Source of the DNA: Isoetes taiwanensis
Lineage: Eukaryota; Streptophyta; Lycopodiopsida; Isoetales; Isoetaceae
Assembly: GCA_021234155.1 (NCBI GenBank)
Contig: JAJEKV010000327.1
Span: forward strand, 62,001-126,000
Direction of reading: 5' to 3'
DNA: 64,000 bases
The translations under genes and the position numbers were made by a program. Positions 1-10,352 of the stretch are shown one piece after another. Every line of letters starts with the position of its first letter. Positions within the stretch are counted from its first letter, which is position 1. Under the pieces are notes generated by a model. The model did no database searches. It saw nothing but the letters and a program-made list of their open reading frames with translations, and had not been told where the DNA came from.

Positions 1-38
1 AAAGAATCGTTGAAAGAGCTAAGGGCTTCTTAAAAACT

Positions 39-122
39 CACAGTTTGTGTGCTTATTTGTGCTAATAATTTGTGTGCACAGTTTGTGTGCTTATTTGTGC
101 TAATAATTTGTGTGCACAGTTT
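39..122. repeat. 38-bp tandem repeat, about 2.2 copies
   Basis: Two perfect 38-bp units (39-76 and 77-114) begin with CACAGTTTGTGTGC and a third starts at 115 before diverging. Seen directly. No function is suggested; the array lies just upstream of two short unrecognised ORFs. Confidence 0.9.
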
Positions 123-690
123 TTGGACAGTAATTACTCATGGGAACTATTAGAGCAACCTATGAAAGGATATATGACGCTGAGACTTGGCTGAAAATGT
201 ACCCTAAGAATCCACTCTGTGGGAAGGCATTTTTGAAGATGCACTTTGAGGCAACAAGGCAATATGATATTTTCTCGACGGTAAGATTGATATTTCAGTT
301 TGTTAGTAATCAAAACATGTTACTAAAGCTACCAAGTTGCTATTAATTAGAATGAAGAAATCGCTAGAAGAGGCGTTGAAGATTATCATCCTACATTTTC
401 TTCGAAGTCAAAAGAAAAAGAAGCTATTTGTATGTTTCTAATGAAGATCTCAAACTGTCAATGAGATGTACACTCAAATTCCAAAATTTATGGCAGAACA
501 AAACAGGTTAAGACAAAGGACTTTTAAAGGTATTCGAAACCTCAGTCAATTAGAGAAGCTAGATCTAGTAATAAAGCACTTACTAGAGCAAAATTTTGAG
601 TTGGCTGCAAAAAAAAATGCTCACCAAATGGGGTTTTGTGTATCTGATTTGTTTTTCGATGTCAGCTCATAGTTGGCAGGCTATAAGGAA
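123..690 (+). other. Short unrecognised open frames, possible gene fragment
   Basis: Two 68-codon open frames (140-346 and 466-672) sit on the + strand. The first has the look of coding sequence (ATYERIYDAETWLKMYPKNP) and stops shortly after a plausible splice donor near 280; the second is rich in Leu, Lys and Gln. I do not recognise either. They could be exons of a decayed gene cut by the window edge. Treat as hypothetical. Confidence 0.25.
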
Positions 691-1136
691 TGACTAATGT
701 ACTGATCTTTGATCTCTTAATAGACTGATTTACTGACTTGTTCTTTATATATTCATGGTCTTGGTATTAAGAAATTGCATATAATTTTTAGTTTCTCTTT
801 TTTAGCGCAACAGCCTAACCTCGGGTGACACATTATCTCGAAGCCTAGCTATCCACGTGTCAAGAAAATTGACTTGGAACTGTCTTATAACGTTAGATTT
901 TGATCTAGGAAAAAGGACGGTCTCCAAAATTTATTCGATGGTGTCTTATGAGATTCTCCCTGATCCGACTTGCGTGAGTTGAAGAAAAGCTTCGGAATTG
1001 AATAGGACCGTCTTATTTTGCAGTTCTGTTTATGCCCTTATTTCATCCTATCCTCAGATATCCTAGTTTCCCTAGCCTTTTCTATTCCGTCATTCTTTGA
1101 GTTTTCTATTTCAAACGGGCTCGCTATTACATTTCC

Positions 1137-1144
1137 TATAAATA
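1137..1144 (+). promoter_or_regulatory. Possible TATA box of the VAP27-like gene
   Basis: TATAAATA lies 128 bp upstream of the ATG at 1272, a reasonable position for a plant core promoter with a roughly 100-nt 5' UTR. Position and motif are seen; the promoter role is inferred. Confidence 0.4.
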
Positions 1145-1271
1145 TGGCCAGCGATTTGCATTTGCTCTACAGTTTTCCATCACTGCCTTGTACCCCTGTC
1201 TAAATGCATTTTATTTAGAAGGGCCCGATCTTGTTCTGTCTTTCCTTGGCGATTTTGAACAATCTGTAGCC

Positions 1272-2504
1272 ATGCTTGCGGAGCTCGTAAGCGTCGAACC
1301 CAATGAGCTGAGATTCCCATGTAAGTGCCATGTTTTTTCTTTTGTGCTTTTCTTCTTGTCTGGCGTAATGCAAATATTATGCCTTTCCTGTGTTTATTTT
1401 TATTTTTCGCATTCCAAACATTCTAAGCAGTATATTCTACTTCCAGTCGAATTGAAAAAGCAAATCAATTGTTCTGTTCGACTAGTTAACAACACCGACA
1501 ACTATGTGGCATTTAAGGTACTATTAAATGCTAAGATGAAGTTTTTACTGATCGCTGCACTGCTTTTTTGTTAAGCAGTTGATAAAATGTACGTTCTATT
1601 TAGATACTATGTCCTTTATCAGAAAAAGACACTCCTCTTGCTATTATAGATATCCTCATCTTGACAAAATCTGGTTTATGGACAAATGTGCTAGTCGTCC
1701 AGAATATTGATATGAAGCATTTCTTGCAGATAAGAAAGCCATGATATATTTTCTTACTTATATTCTCTTTATTGCCAAAAGATATATTCCATGCATGTCC
1801 ATAATCCAGAACATACTAATGTGATTTTTCATATTTTGCTTAGCTGACAAGAGACGTGGCTTTTTGTTAAACCATGATGGACTTCTTTGTCCTTAAAGAC
1901 TAGTTTAAGGATTTTATGAAGACTAGTTTGTGCACCAAAGATGATTAGATTCACATGGTTTTTTTTTGAGGCTTTGATATGGAGGTCTAGCATTTTAAGT
2001 TCTTCTGATCCATGAAATTAATCGTTTTGGAGTTCCAATTTGGATGTGTATATGCTAGTGATACTGAGTATATGTGGAAACAGGTCAAGACTACATCACC
2101 AATCAAACACTGGACTTGTATTAATAAGAAGCAGTTGTGAGGTCATATGTATACACTAGGACCACTTACTAATGAAGTCTTCGGAAGTTGCCATTTTTAC
2201 ACGATTAATGTTTTCCTTAATAAGGAGCCTTACAACACAAGCACAACGAGAAGCCCCAAAGCCAGATTTACAAAGCAAAGACAAGTTTCTTACGCAAAGT
2301 GTTATAGCTACGCATGGTACATCCGCCAAAGACATTACACAAGACATGGTATCTGAATGTTTATTTGCATTCAGTCATCTACAAAATTTTTGTTACAAAG
2401 GATTGCAAGAGTGCATAACTTTCACATCTTCTCAGCAGTTCAATAGAGACAATGGTCAAGAGGTATATGAGTCAAGGTATATGAGTTCGAAGCATCGAGG
2501 ATGA
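1272..2504 (+). pseudogene. VAP27-type vesicle-associated membrane protein (MSP domain), decayed
   Basis: VAP27 proteins are ER membrane tethers whose N-terminal major sperm protein (MSP) domain binds FFAT motifs at contact sites. Exon 1 (1272-1320) starts LVSVEPNELRFP and is followed by a GTAAGT donor. Exon 2 (1447-1517) restores the Phe codon across the intron and reads ELKKQINCSVRLVNNTD then YVAFK. A third exon begins at 2084 with VKTTSP but then loses the expected NPKKYCVRPNTG-like core and hits a stop at 2138-2140. Further MSP sequence reappears as TTQAQREAPKPDLQSKDKFL to DITQDM (about 2230-2348, GT donor following), then FNRDNGQEV from 2439 to a stop at 2504. The coiled coil and C-terminal TM anchor of the family are not seen. 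The damaged third exon and missing tail argue for a pseudogene; a lineage-specific truncated form or consensus error is less likely. Family assignment is firm, status less so. Confidence 0.8.
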
Positions 2505-4336
2505 CTCCTCGCCTCAAACACACCGGGCATCAAGTATTGATCATGTTTTTGGGAGCTTTGAGGTGAACAATTGTAAAAGGCATTGCATTTAGAGGTCGTG
2601 TGGACATTCTTCTATTCTGGACCTCGAAAGATGTGAATAAATTACAAGATAAGCTTATTGAGGTTTGATATTTCTTTGCAACTTGTTTTTGAGAATTAAG
2701 TTAGTATGTAATATCGAATCTTAATGGATGTCATCGAGGCAAGAAAAGCATTAGCAAGATCGGGTGAAGAATGTGATACATCTTCCGGGAAACAATCAAC
2801 GACTTCGACGGGGCGTTGTAATGTTAATACGTATCTGGCCCCATTTGTGATTATGTTTTCCCTTATGACCTTTGTAGAAATCACATATCACAACTTAATT
2901 GTTTGCGAGAAATCTTTGCGGATCAAGTCCAATGTACAGTCTAGATCTCATCGTGGGTCGTGTGAAACCAAGATGCGTTTTCTCTCTTCGAAGTTATTTT
3001 ATCATTGATTTCCTCAAAGATATTATTTGGTTATCTCATTCGCAGGCTGGAAGTCCAAGCTCAAGCACCCCTTCGGGTTTCCCATAAATAATGCACAAGA
3101 ACGGTGAAGCACAACCCGTTTGGATTTTCTCCTTATTTTTCGTGGTCTATTCTTCCAGCCATCTTGGGACCATGGGTCCGCACCATGATGGGATGTGTCC
3201 CCTATTTGTTACATGAATTCTTTACAATCTCATTAATAGAAACAGGGGTGGCTTTATGAGAAATAATGCATGCTCAAGTAAAAGCGGCGTGGCCTTACTA
3301 AGCGTGGCCTTCTTTGGAAGCTACCTTTATATGGCTTGTTTAAATCCCTAAGTAATGTTGGAATTTGGAGGATTTTTACGCTTGAATGTTCGTTAGGTTC
3401 CTTCTACAAAAGTGATTGGTATGTAAATCAGCCGTAACATCTCATGTCTTGAACACTCTGCCCTTACTCTAAATTCATGCCTTCTATTTGTACAATCCTT
3501 GAAAATCAATATGAATCTACCTCTTTCCATTTGCAATAATGAAGTAAAGAGATTAGTTTTTGTTTTCGATCCAGTATGTATTTATTTTTTTGCTATTTCC
3601 TTTAGCTGCTTTCCAATCAATTATATGAACTTTGTTGTTTAAGGACTAGGAATGAATATGCAGGCCTGTACAAAACATAGCCGTGACAAAGATGAGCTTT
3701 TAAGGTGAGCAGATTATGATTGCTCAAGAAACCCATCATATTGGTTCTGTAGTGCTCAAAATGTCTTAAAACTAAGGAAGAAGTGAGCCACAAATGATCT
3801 ATCTTTGAAAGGTAAGGTAAGCCATGCAATGAGACACCAGCGCCATATTTCTTCGACTTATGCTCAAGCAAGAGGGCAATTCGCCCCTCTTCCGATGCAA
3901 AACATTTCTGTTCAACAAGCTTTTGAGGCTCAGAGAAAACATTGGGGCTATTCGGATGGATGATTTTCTAACTATAAAGGATGGATGATTTTCTAACTAT
4001 AAATGATTTTCACGATCTTGCTTGCGGGCAATCAAATCCTCCACTCTTTACTTGATTTCCTCCAACAAAGGTCACTGTAATGCCTACTTTGAATATTTCG
4101 TTATTAAAATTTTGTTTAATAAATGTTTTCCTCGACAACCTAACCTAATCAAATGCAAAACTAAATCCAAGCCTGAAACCGCCCAAGCCTCCTGTTGCGC
4201 CTTTTTGCTAGTTTTTTTTTTTTTGTATGGAACATAATTTGTTTTATAGAATCCTCATCCAATTCCGTCCTATCTGCATTCAAATCTACATCTTCATATG
4301 CTTTATTATCTGATCTAAGTAAACTACAAAATAAAA
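2505..4336. other. No recognisable gene; weak ORFs only
   Basis: Non-coding in appearance, with mixed composition. A 94-codon open frame at 2724-3008 begins MDVIEARKALARSGEE but I do not recognise it, and it lacks the coiled coil expected for a VAP27 C-terminus. Around 3040-3240 there is a more GC-rich stretch with no clear frame. Near 3950-4005 a short direct repeat (GGATGATTTTCTAACTATAAA, in parts) occurs twice. Confidence 0.5.
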
Positions 4337-4870
4337 AAGGGGGATTGTTGAGAAAAGGGTATTAACTAGATATTAAATACAAGATCACAAAAGGGGGATG
4401 GTTGAGAAGAGGGGTATGAACGGAATAATGGGATATTAAATACAAAATCACGAAGGGGGGATTTTTGAGAAAATGGTATTAATAGTATGGGATATTAAAT
4501 TACAAGGTCACAAAAGGAGGATGGTTGAGAAGAGGGGTATGAACGGAATAAGGGGATATTAAACATAAAAGGAGTATGAACGGAAAGGAGTATAAACATA
4601 AAAGGGGTATGAACGGAATAAGGGGATATTAAACATAAGGGAATAAACATAAAAGGAGGATGGTTGAGAAGAGGGGTATGAACGGAATAAGGGTATATTA
4701 AACTACAAAATCACAAAGGGGAATTGTTCCTAGAAAGGGGTATGAACATTATTTGTGAGAAAAGGGGTATGACCATTGCATATGGCAATGGGGGATATAA
4801 AAAAAATTCAAATAAGGGGATATTAATCTACAAAATCACAACGGGGGATTGTGGCCAAATACCCCGTTTC
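4337..4870. repeat. Degenerate tandem repeat, G-rich, period roughly 60-80 bp
   Basis: The phrases GGGGGATTGTTGAGAA, AGGGGTATGAACGGAATA and GGGATATTAAA with TACAAAATCACAAA recur in the same order many times with variable spacing, truncation and internal duplication. Seen directly. The strand asymmetry (purine-rich + strand) is marked. It separates the VAP27 relic from the next fragment. Confidence 0.8.
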
Positions 4871-5123
4871 TGAAAATCATGTCCATTCCACGAAAAGGGG
4901 GATTTTAAGGGGTTTTCTATGGGGAATTTTAAGGAGGATATGGGCATCGTTTTTTATGTGAATCGACACATGGAGCTCCCACAATTTCGCATCTCCTCGT
5001 ATGGAAGTGCTGCTTTGACCATTCCGGCCAAGCCAAGCTGCGAATTCACATTGCCAGGCGCCGTTAACCTGCTTTTGCATAACAGATCCTCCAGGTTCAG
5101 TCGCCTTCGACCCAAGCAAAGGC

Positions 5124-5312
5124 ATGGATGCGATTCGAGGTGAAGGCCAAGAGTACCTCCTTCTGCACGACATAAAGAGCCTCCCAGAGTGCAGAGACAG
5201 ATTGGACGAGCTCCTACACCTTCTACACCAACAGCCCGACCTCGATGACTTCATCGACCGGGAAACGCAAGACTTCCCTATCAGCATTAGGGAAGTCCAC
5301 TCCTATACCTGA
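5124..5312 (+). CDS. Unrecognised short ORF, leucine-rich helical fragment
   Basis: A 62-codon frame whose open frame extends upstream without a stop (reading DPPGSVAFDPSKG before the ATG). It contains EGQEYLLLHDIKSLPEC then RDRLDELLHLLHQQPDLDD, which looks like real protein sequence with amphipathic helices, and ends with a stop at 5310-5312. I do not recognise the family. It may be an exon or a captured fragment: nothing around it forms a continuing gene, and G-rich tandem repeats border it on the left. Confidence 0.3.
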   Translation: MDAIRGEGQEYLLLHDIKSLPECRDRLDELLHLLHQQPDLDDFIDRETQDFPISIREVHSYT

Positions 5313-5814
5313 CAGTCATCATCCGACATCGAAAGCTACAGCAATATTTGACAGATGATGACACAATAGGAGCTGCCCTCGGTGGGAGAATTCATCGCCA
5401 TTCAAGAAAAACGGCTGGGCATTCGAGGCAAGACGATTATGTAGCATAATAACAGGGGATTTTTTTTGTATTTTTGTACGGTTTTTCCAATGGTTTTTAT
5501 ATGATTTGATGGGCGTATTGCACAAGGCCTACTAATTAGTACATCTAGAGTGCGCATTTTATTTGCATACGCTTGAATTAATTCTAATGCCTCTTTTCAA
5601 TAGTGTAGACCCATATATCATATATTTTTCCGTTAAGTTCTAATTTTCTTATTACATTTTATTTTGCTCGACATGCAAAGCTCGAGCAACTCATTTTAGG
5701 GTTCCTGTTTCCTCGAAAATTAGGTCTCTGGGTTATGATTTCTGCTGTAAGGGATCTCGAAAGAAGGAGGCTACCAGAATGCAGATGAAATCAAAGATTT
5801 GAAAAAAGATGGAG

Positions 5815-6520
5815 GCAGGAGTGAAATCGAGCAATATGGCTTCGGATTTTGGGCTATATCTGTGGCAGGTGTGGTGGAACATGTAGCAATGTATCCTGTA
5901 GACACCTTGAAAACAAGGTTACAGATGATCTCATCACCATGTGGCTCTGCATCTGCTCCACTTCATAATGTTTCAAAGGCTTTTGCTTCTGTGATGAAAC
6001 ATGAAGGGCCAGTTGGTCTGTACAGGGGAGTTGGAGCTATGGTTCTAGGAGCAGGGCCTTCACATGCTGTCTATTTTGCTGTTTATGAGGTATGTAAAAG
6101 AAGGTTTGAATCTGACAGAGAAGGGCACCAGCCTCTTGCTCACATGGCTGCTGGTGCCTGTGCAACTGTGGCGAGTGATGCTGTTTTTAACCCCATGGAT
6201 GTGGTTAAGCAGAGATTGCAGCTTAAGAGTAGCCCTTATTCAGGTGTTTTGGACTGTGTCAAAAGAACCCTCAAAGAAGAGGGTTTTAAGGCATTTTATG
6301 CTTCTTATAAAACCACTCTTTTGATGAATGTTCCCTTCACAGAGTCCATTTTGCGGCATATGAGGCTGCAAAAAGGTCCTTATTGATGTTACTCAAGAGC
6401 ACTCTGTTGAAGATCTTTTTCTCACTCACTTGGTCATTTGGAGGCACTCTTTGGAGCTCTTGCAAGTCTTTGTCACAACTCCTCTTGATGTTGTTAAGAC
6501 TAGATTGCAATGCAGCACGT
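5815..6520 (+). pseudogene. Mitoferrin-type mitochondrial carrier, intronless pseudogene
   Basis: Mitoferrins import iron across the inner mitochondrial membrane and belong to the SLC25 carrier family (three repeats, each with PX[DE]XX[KR]). Seen here: repeat 1 signature MYPVDTLKTRLQ after VAGVVEHVA, the GLYRGVGAMVLGAGPSHAVY region, repeat 2 FNPMDVVKQRLQL, then MNVPFT. At about 6345 a base is missing and the frame changes; the following VHFAAYEAAKRS and LIDVTQEHSVEDLFLTHLV lie in different frames, and the third signature TPLDVVKTRLQC is in yet another phase before a stop at 6519. The first helix is also shortened (FWAISVAG instead of the longer family helix). About 195 codons remain open from 5799. 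Contiguous coding across all three repeats suggests a processed copy, though intron number varies in the family. Orthology to the plant MIT1/MIT2 type is inferred from the iron-carrier-like repeat sequences. Confidence 0.85.
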
Positions 6521-7109
6521 AGATTATTCCATATCTCATTAGATGCTTTAAATTTCGGCTATAGAAAATTACTCTGAGATCTCTTTCTCTTGTTAATAGT
6601 CAAAGGTCCATTACAACATTTCTCTTTGTATTAAATGACCAGTTTTTTTTTTCGAGAATGGAATCAAAATTATTGAATTCATCTTCTTGAAGTGCCTTTG
6701 ATGCGGCCTCTGTTTTTGTTAATCCTTTTGTTTTTTAGTTAGTGACGAAGTTGAAGAAGATGGGTCCGACAAACATCAAAAGAGTCGATAAAAGCCCTAG
6801 AACGGGAAAAGGTCTCTTGCAATCTCGTCTTATAAAACATGGTTGGTTAAAGCGGGAAAACGCCTGTCGTCAAATAACGGAAGCTTCTTCTCCCAAGCAT
6901 GCAAATCGAGGTAACACAACTTGACTTTGAACTTTTGGGTCCCCCTTTCTTTGATCTTAGCCGCACGGCTCGATACCATTTACGAGCTCTTACACGTGAA
7001 AGCAAGCTTGGCCAACAAAATCATGCCGCTAATGCCATCGACTTCCCATACTTCAACCCTCGAATTGCAAGTTCAGTCTTGCATGAACATCAAAGTATAT
7101 TCGTGGATC

Positions 7110-8100
7110 CATCATTTTTTGCCCTATTTAACTTCTACAAGGCTTGCTCGAAACAGGGGTTTTTGCTCAGCAGAAAAATGATGAGACTTCAGACATTGCA
7201 GTGCAGTGATGAGATTTGCTGCAGAGATTGGCCCGTGTGTTGTCTATTTTCATACAGAGATCATTGTGCTCCATTGCGCTTTCCAATGGTGACAACTTCA
7301 ATGTTGTATGCTTTTCAAAATTGACATTTCTCTTAGAGTTCCCTGGGTTGTTTTGTTTTGCACTGATCAGTATGTATGCCAGATCTGTAAGTGTAGAGGA
7401 TGCTATTATACTTTTTAAGAACATTCACCGACATGACTTGGTTTCTGGACAACAATGATTGCGATGTGATGAAGGCTTAGGATGCTTTCTGTGTTAGGCT
7501 GATTTTTGCATGCTTTAGGATGAAGGTTGTTAAAATCTCATAACCATGTGGGAAGATCATGGAATAATTCCAGTACTGGAGCACTGCAACTGCATAATTG
7601 ATCTTCTCATACAGGCTATATGGTTGGATAAAGCAAATGCTTTTTTTTCAAATCTCAATCTCAATTGCATCCAGACAATGCTTCTCCATATGTATTGCCA
7701 CCAAATTGTTATGCATCTGGTACGGAATTATACGATGCAATGCTTCTCCATACCTATTGCTAGCAAATCTTTATGCATCTCATACGGAGTTATGTGATGC
7801 AACAGACTTTCCTAACGTGGTACAAGGCCACCTATCAACTTAGTATGCAATGTAAAATCTGGTGAAACTATTGCATTGCTTGCCTTTTTTGTGCTTCATA
7901 TTCCAATGGTTGCTAATGTTTACAAAGCATACTTGTTATGGTAGTGTAGTATTATGGTAGTGTAGTATGTAATAAGATTTAACATTCTTCAAAAGCATTT
8001 TGAAGAAATCTATTTTGGAAGTATATATTCATGTGATACTTTATGTTCAATCTTACACGCTTGCAAAGATATACATGGGCAGACATAATGGAGGAGTTTG
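7110..8100 (+). pseudogene. Pentatricopeptide repeat (PPR) protein relic
   Basis: PPR proteins are organellar RNA-binding proteins used in editing and splicing. Scattered remnants are seen: KACSKQG at about 7140; LISMYARSVSVEDAIILFKN then IHRHDLVS at 7364-7445; DHGIIPVLEHCNCIIDLLIQ then AIWLDKANAFF at 7555-7650; SPYLLLANLYAS at about 7748; and LHACKDIHGQT-like sequence near 8050. They are in different frames with stops between. The DHGI..P.LEH...IIDL..AG arrangement is familiar from the large E/DYW-type PPR families of ferns and lycophytes (recalled knowledge, not searched). The order of fragments fits one long-dead gene. It ends where a dispersed repeat begins at 8104. Confidence 0.7.
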
Positions 8101-8103
8101 CTT

Positions 8104-8448
8104 TGTTAGGGCCCGAAGGGCCCAAAATTTTTTTCCATATAACAAACAACACATAACTACCATCAATATTAAACCATTGCATTTAACCATTTAAATTAAA
8201 ATCCCCCTGAAACCCCCTTTGGTTTGGGTGCATATTCACACGAGGGGTGACGTAGGGCAGCGAGAGCCCCTAAAATTATATTTCGCATGTACGAAATCAA
8301 CACCATGTAGTATATTACCTCAAATCTTATAGTATTTTGCAAATCTTGTTACACAGTATAGCAAATTTTGTACATGGATACCCCACAAACGAGGAACTTT
8401 ATATACGGTGTAGATTAAGGAATAAAGGGTGAATATGCCTATCCAACA
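8104..8448 (-). repeat. Dispersed repeat family R, copy 1
   Basis: About 345 bp bounded by TGTTAGGG on the left and ATCCAACA on the right, so the ends have the TG..CA form and short inverted repeats of an LTR. The same sequence occurs in the opposite orientation at 49691-50123 and 51167-51488. Shared landmarks are a hairpin of the form GGGCCCGAAGGGCCC near one end, GGTGCATATTCACACG, and a conserved 120-bp AT-rich half. A fourth short piece (GTGTGAATATGCACCCA) is at 8880-8896. Nature unknown: solo LTR or MITE-like. Confidence 0.7.
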
Positions 8449-8880
8449 GCTCTCGATGCCCTCTCGGGAACGCACACCAAGATCTACTCGAGCGGTCTCC
8501 CATGGGTCCGTTACAATCTCTCCCACTAGACTATGCTCGTCCTCGAGCATCACAAACCAAGTCATGACCTACCGTCCAACGGTATTTCGGGTCATACTTG
8601 CCCCCATGGAGACTTCGAACTTCGAGCCCCGCTCGATACCAAATGTAGCGTTCTAACCGACATGCCCCTTAACTGGGCAAAACAGTGGTCTAGGCGTTTA
8701 TGAGTAGTCGCTTCTACCCATTTATGCGGTGTCTCGGGGAACGCACACCAAGATCTACTCGGCGGTCTCCCATGGGTCGTTACAAAAAAGCAGAAACCAG
8801 TTTTCTCAAAAGCGGACTCACTTTTCGGTAGGATTGAACTGGGCCTCCCAGATAGCAAACAAACAGGAGTCACCCCCCGT
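8449..8880 (-). mobile_element. LTR-retrotransposon fragment with PBS-like site
   Basis: The minus strand reads TGGTATCGAGCGGGGC starting at 8641, which resembles the initiator-Met-type primer binding sites of plant LTR elements. A block (GAACGCACACCAAGATCTACTCG then CGGTCTCCCATGGGTC, written in parts) occurs at 8468-8516 and again at 8739-8785, the two copies differing by small indels at CG sites. No LTR pair could be delimited. Retrotransposon origin is inferred. Confidence 0.45.
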
Positions 8881-9485
8881 GTGAATATGCACCCAAGCGC
8901 ACTTCTATTCAACTCTTCATCAGCAGCGCTAGCCGGGATCGAAAGAGGCGGGATCAACTTGACCTCTTCCAGGTCCATGTTCACAGATTACAGGGACTTG
9001 ACGGCAGTACCGGTGGACGAATACTCCGAAAGGCACAGGGCAGGCATCAGAACCGGAGAAGAGGCAGGAGAGGGAGGACATGACAAGGCCCTCAGGTTCT
9101 ACCTTCTGCTCCTCAACGATGGAAGGATCGCAGTGATATATCGGCAGTTCAACCCAAGGGAGAAGACGAGGTGTTCATGCTCATTGCCCTCTCGGGATTT
9201 GGTAGACATGCTCGGATGCCTCCAAACATTGACCACAACATACTGGTGAAGAGGACAATAACCCTGAACATCTTTGACTTCGCAGTCCCATACAGATGTC
9301 AGGGCAGATTAGTCATCACTGCGGCCTATACGTCAGATCGAAGAGTGGAAGATTTGGTAACGTCATTACAAGGTGGTACGCCCCACCAATATTCTCAAGA
9401 ACTTGGGGCGTATGGTTGGTACAACCCAAGTGAAGAAGTTCTTAGAAGACAACCTGGCATATTGAAGATTCCAAGTATAGACTAA
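8881..9485 (+). pseudogene. Unrecognised broken ORF, about 200 codons in two frames
   Basis: The first frame is open 8881-9249 and contains GIERGGINLTSSRSMFTDYRD and LLLNDGRIAVIYRQFN. The homologous reading appears to shift near 9165-9175 into a second frame open to 9485 with RTITLNIFDFAVPYR and YGWYNPSEEVLRRQPG. The composition and alternation of hydrophobic strands look like genuine protein. I cannot name the family; a retroelement or an old endogenous virus-derived capsid or movement-type protein are both possible, and no motif decides it. A single frameshift separates the halves. Confidence 0.35.
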
Positions 9486-9659
9486 AAATTTTCTCTCTAT
9501 TAATAATTGTAATAATATTATATCTTATGAATATAATTGTTGTCAGTATGAATGTTCTTTGATATATTTTGTCCCCACAGCTATATCATCAAACAACCAA
9601 TGCAACAACAAACAAAAGCTAATCAGAAGAGTGTAATCTAATGTGTATGCAGCTAGAGC

Positions 9660-10310
9660 ACCCAGGAACGTAGAGCAAGATTGACACCCTCAAAAAGAGC
9701 AAACACCCCCAAGACAATTTCAACCAAGGAACCTATTCCAAGAGTTCGAGGCACCAATCCCAAAAGAGGAGATATCTCAGATGAGATCGGATATCTAGGA
9801 GATAAGAGCTTTACTGGCAAGGAGGGCAGCAATTGCACCAGACCAGAACGTCCAGCTACCTCAAACACCTGCTGGCAGAACAAACATGGCAAGGAAGAGA
9901 AACCAGAGAAGGAGATCCCCCAACACGGATTTCTCCAACAGCAGTTCTGACTCCAACTCAGAATTGGAGCAAGATAACGATCGGTAGGACCACCAAGAAG
10001 GTCCCAACCGTGATAAAGGCAGGAATGGGGTCGACTATCAGAAGAAAGTCGACTCCGCATGAGCAATGTACGAAAAGCCAGGAAGTTAGAACATTTCTCG
10101 GGAGATAACAGGTCAGGGATAGAAGCCGAGGCTTGGTTGAAGCTAAAAACAACCTTCTTTAAGCTGGCAACAACAAACAGAACAGACCTAAGAAGAAGAC
10201 CAATTTTGGTCAAGCTTGCCAAAAATGCCAGAACCATGGCTTCAAAGTGCTCAAAAGTCGTCTTTAAAATCCTAAAACTGGGATGCCAACCATATAACAA
10301 ATTTGGAATG
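9660..10310 (+). pseudogene. Ty3-like gag remnant
   Basis: Gag is the capsid protein of LTR retrotransposons. Seen in changing frames: a charged, Ser-rich linker (RKRNQRRRSPNTDFSNSSSD) followed by KLEHFSGDNRSGIEAEAWLK, the usual position of the F.G......AEAWL motif at the start of the Ty3-type retrotransposon gag domain. Stops and frameshifts occur throughout, and no zinc knuckle or protease follows. Family assignment rests on that one motif. Confidence 0.5.
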
Positions 10311-10352
10311 GACAAAAAAGACCCTTATATAGCAAGTTCAAAAGCCTTATAA

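Noticed and set aside
4337-4870. CRISPR-like or satellite array
   Set aside because: Units are degenerate, of variable length and without constant spacers; context is a plant nuclear genome.
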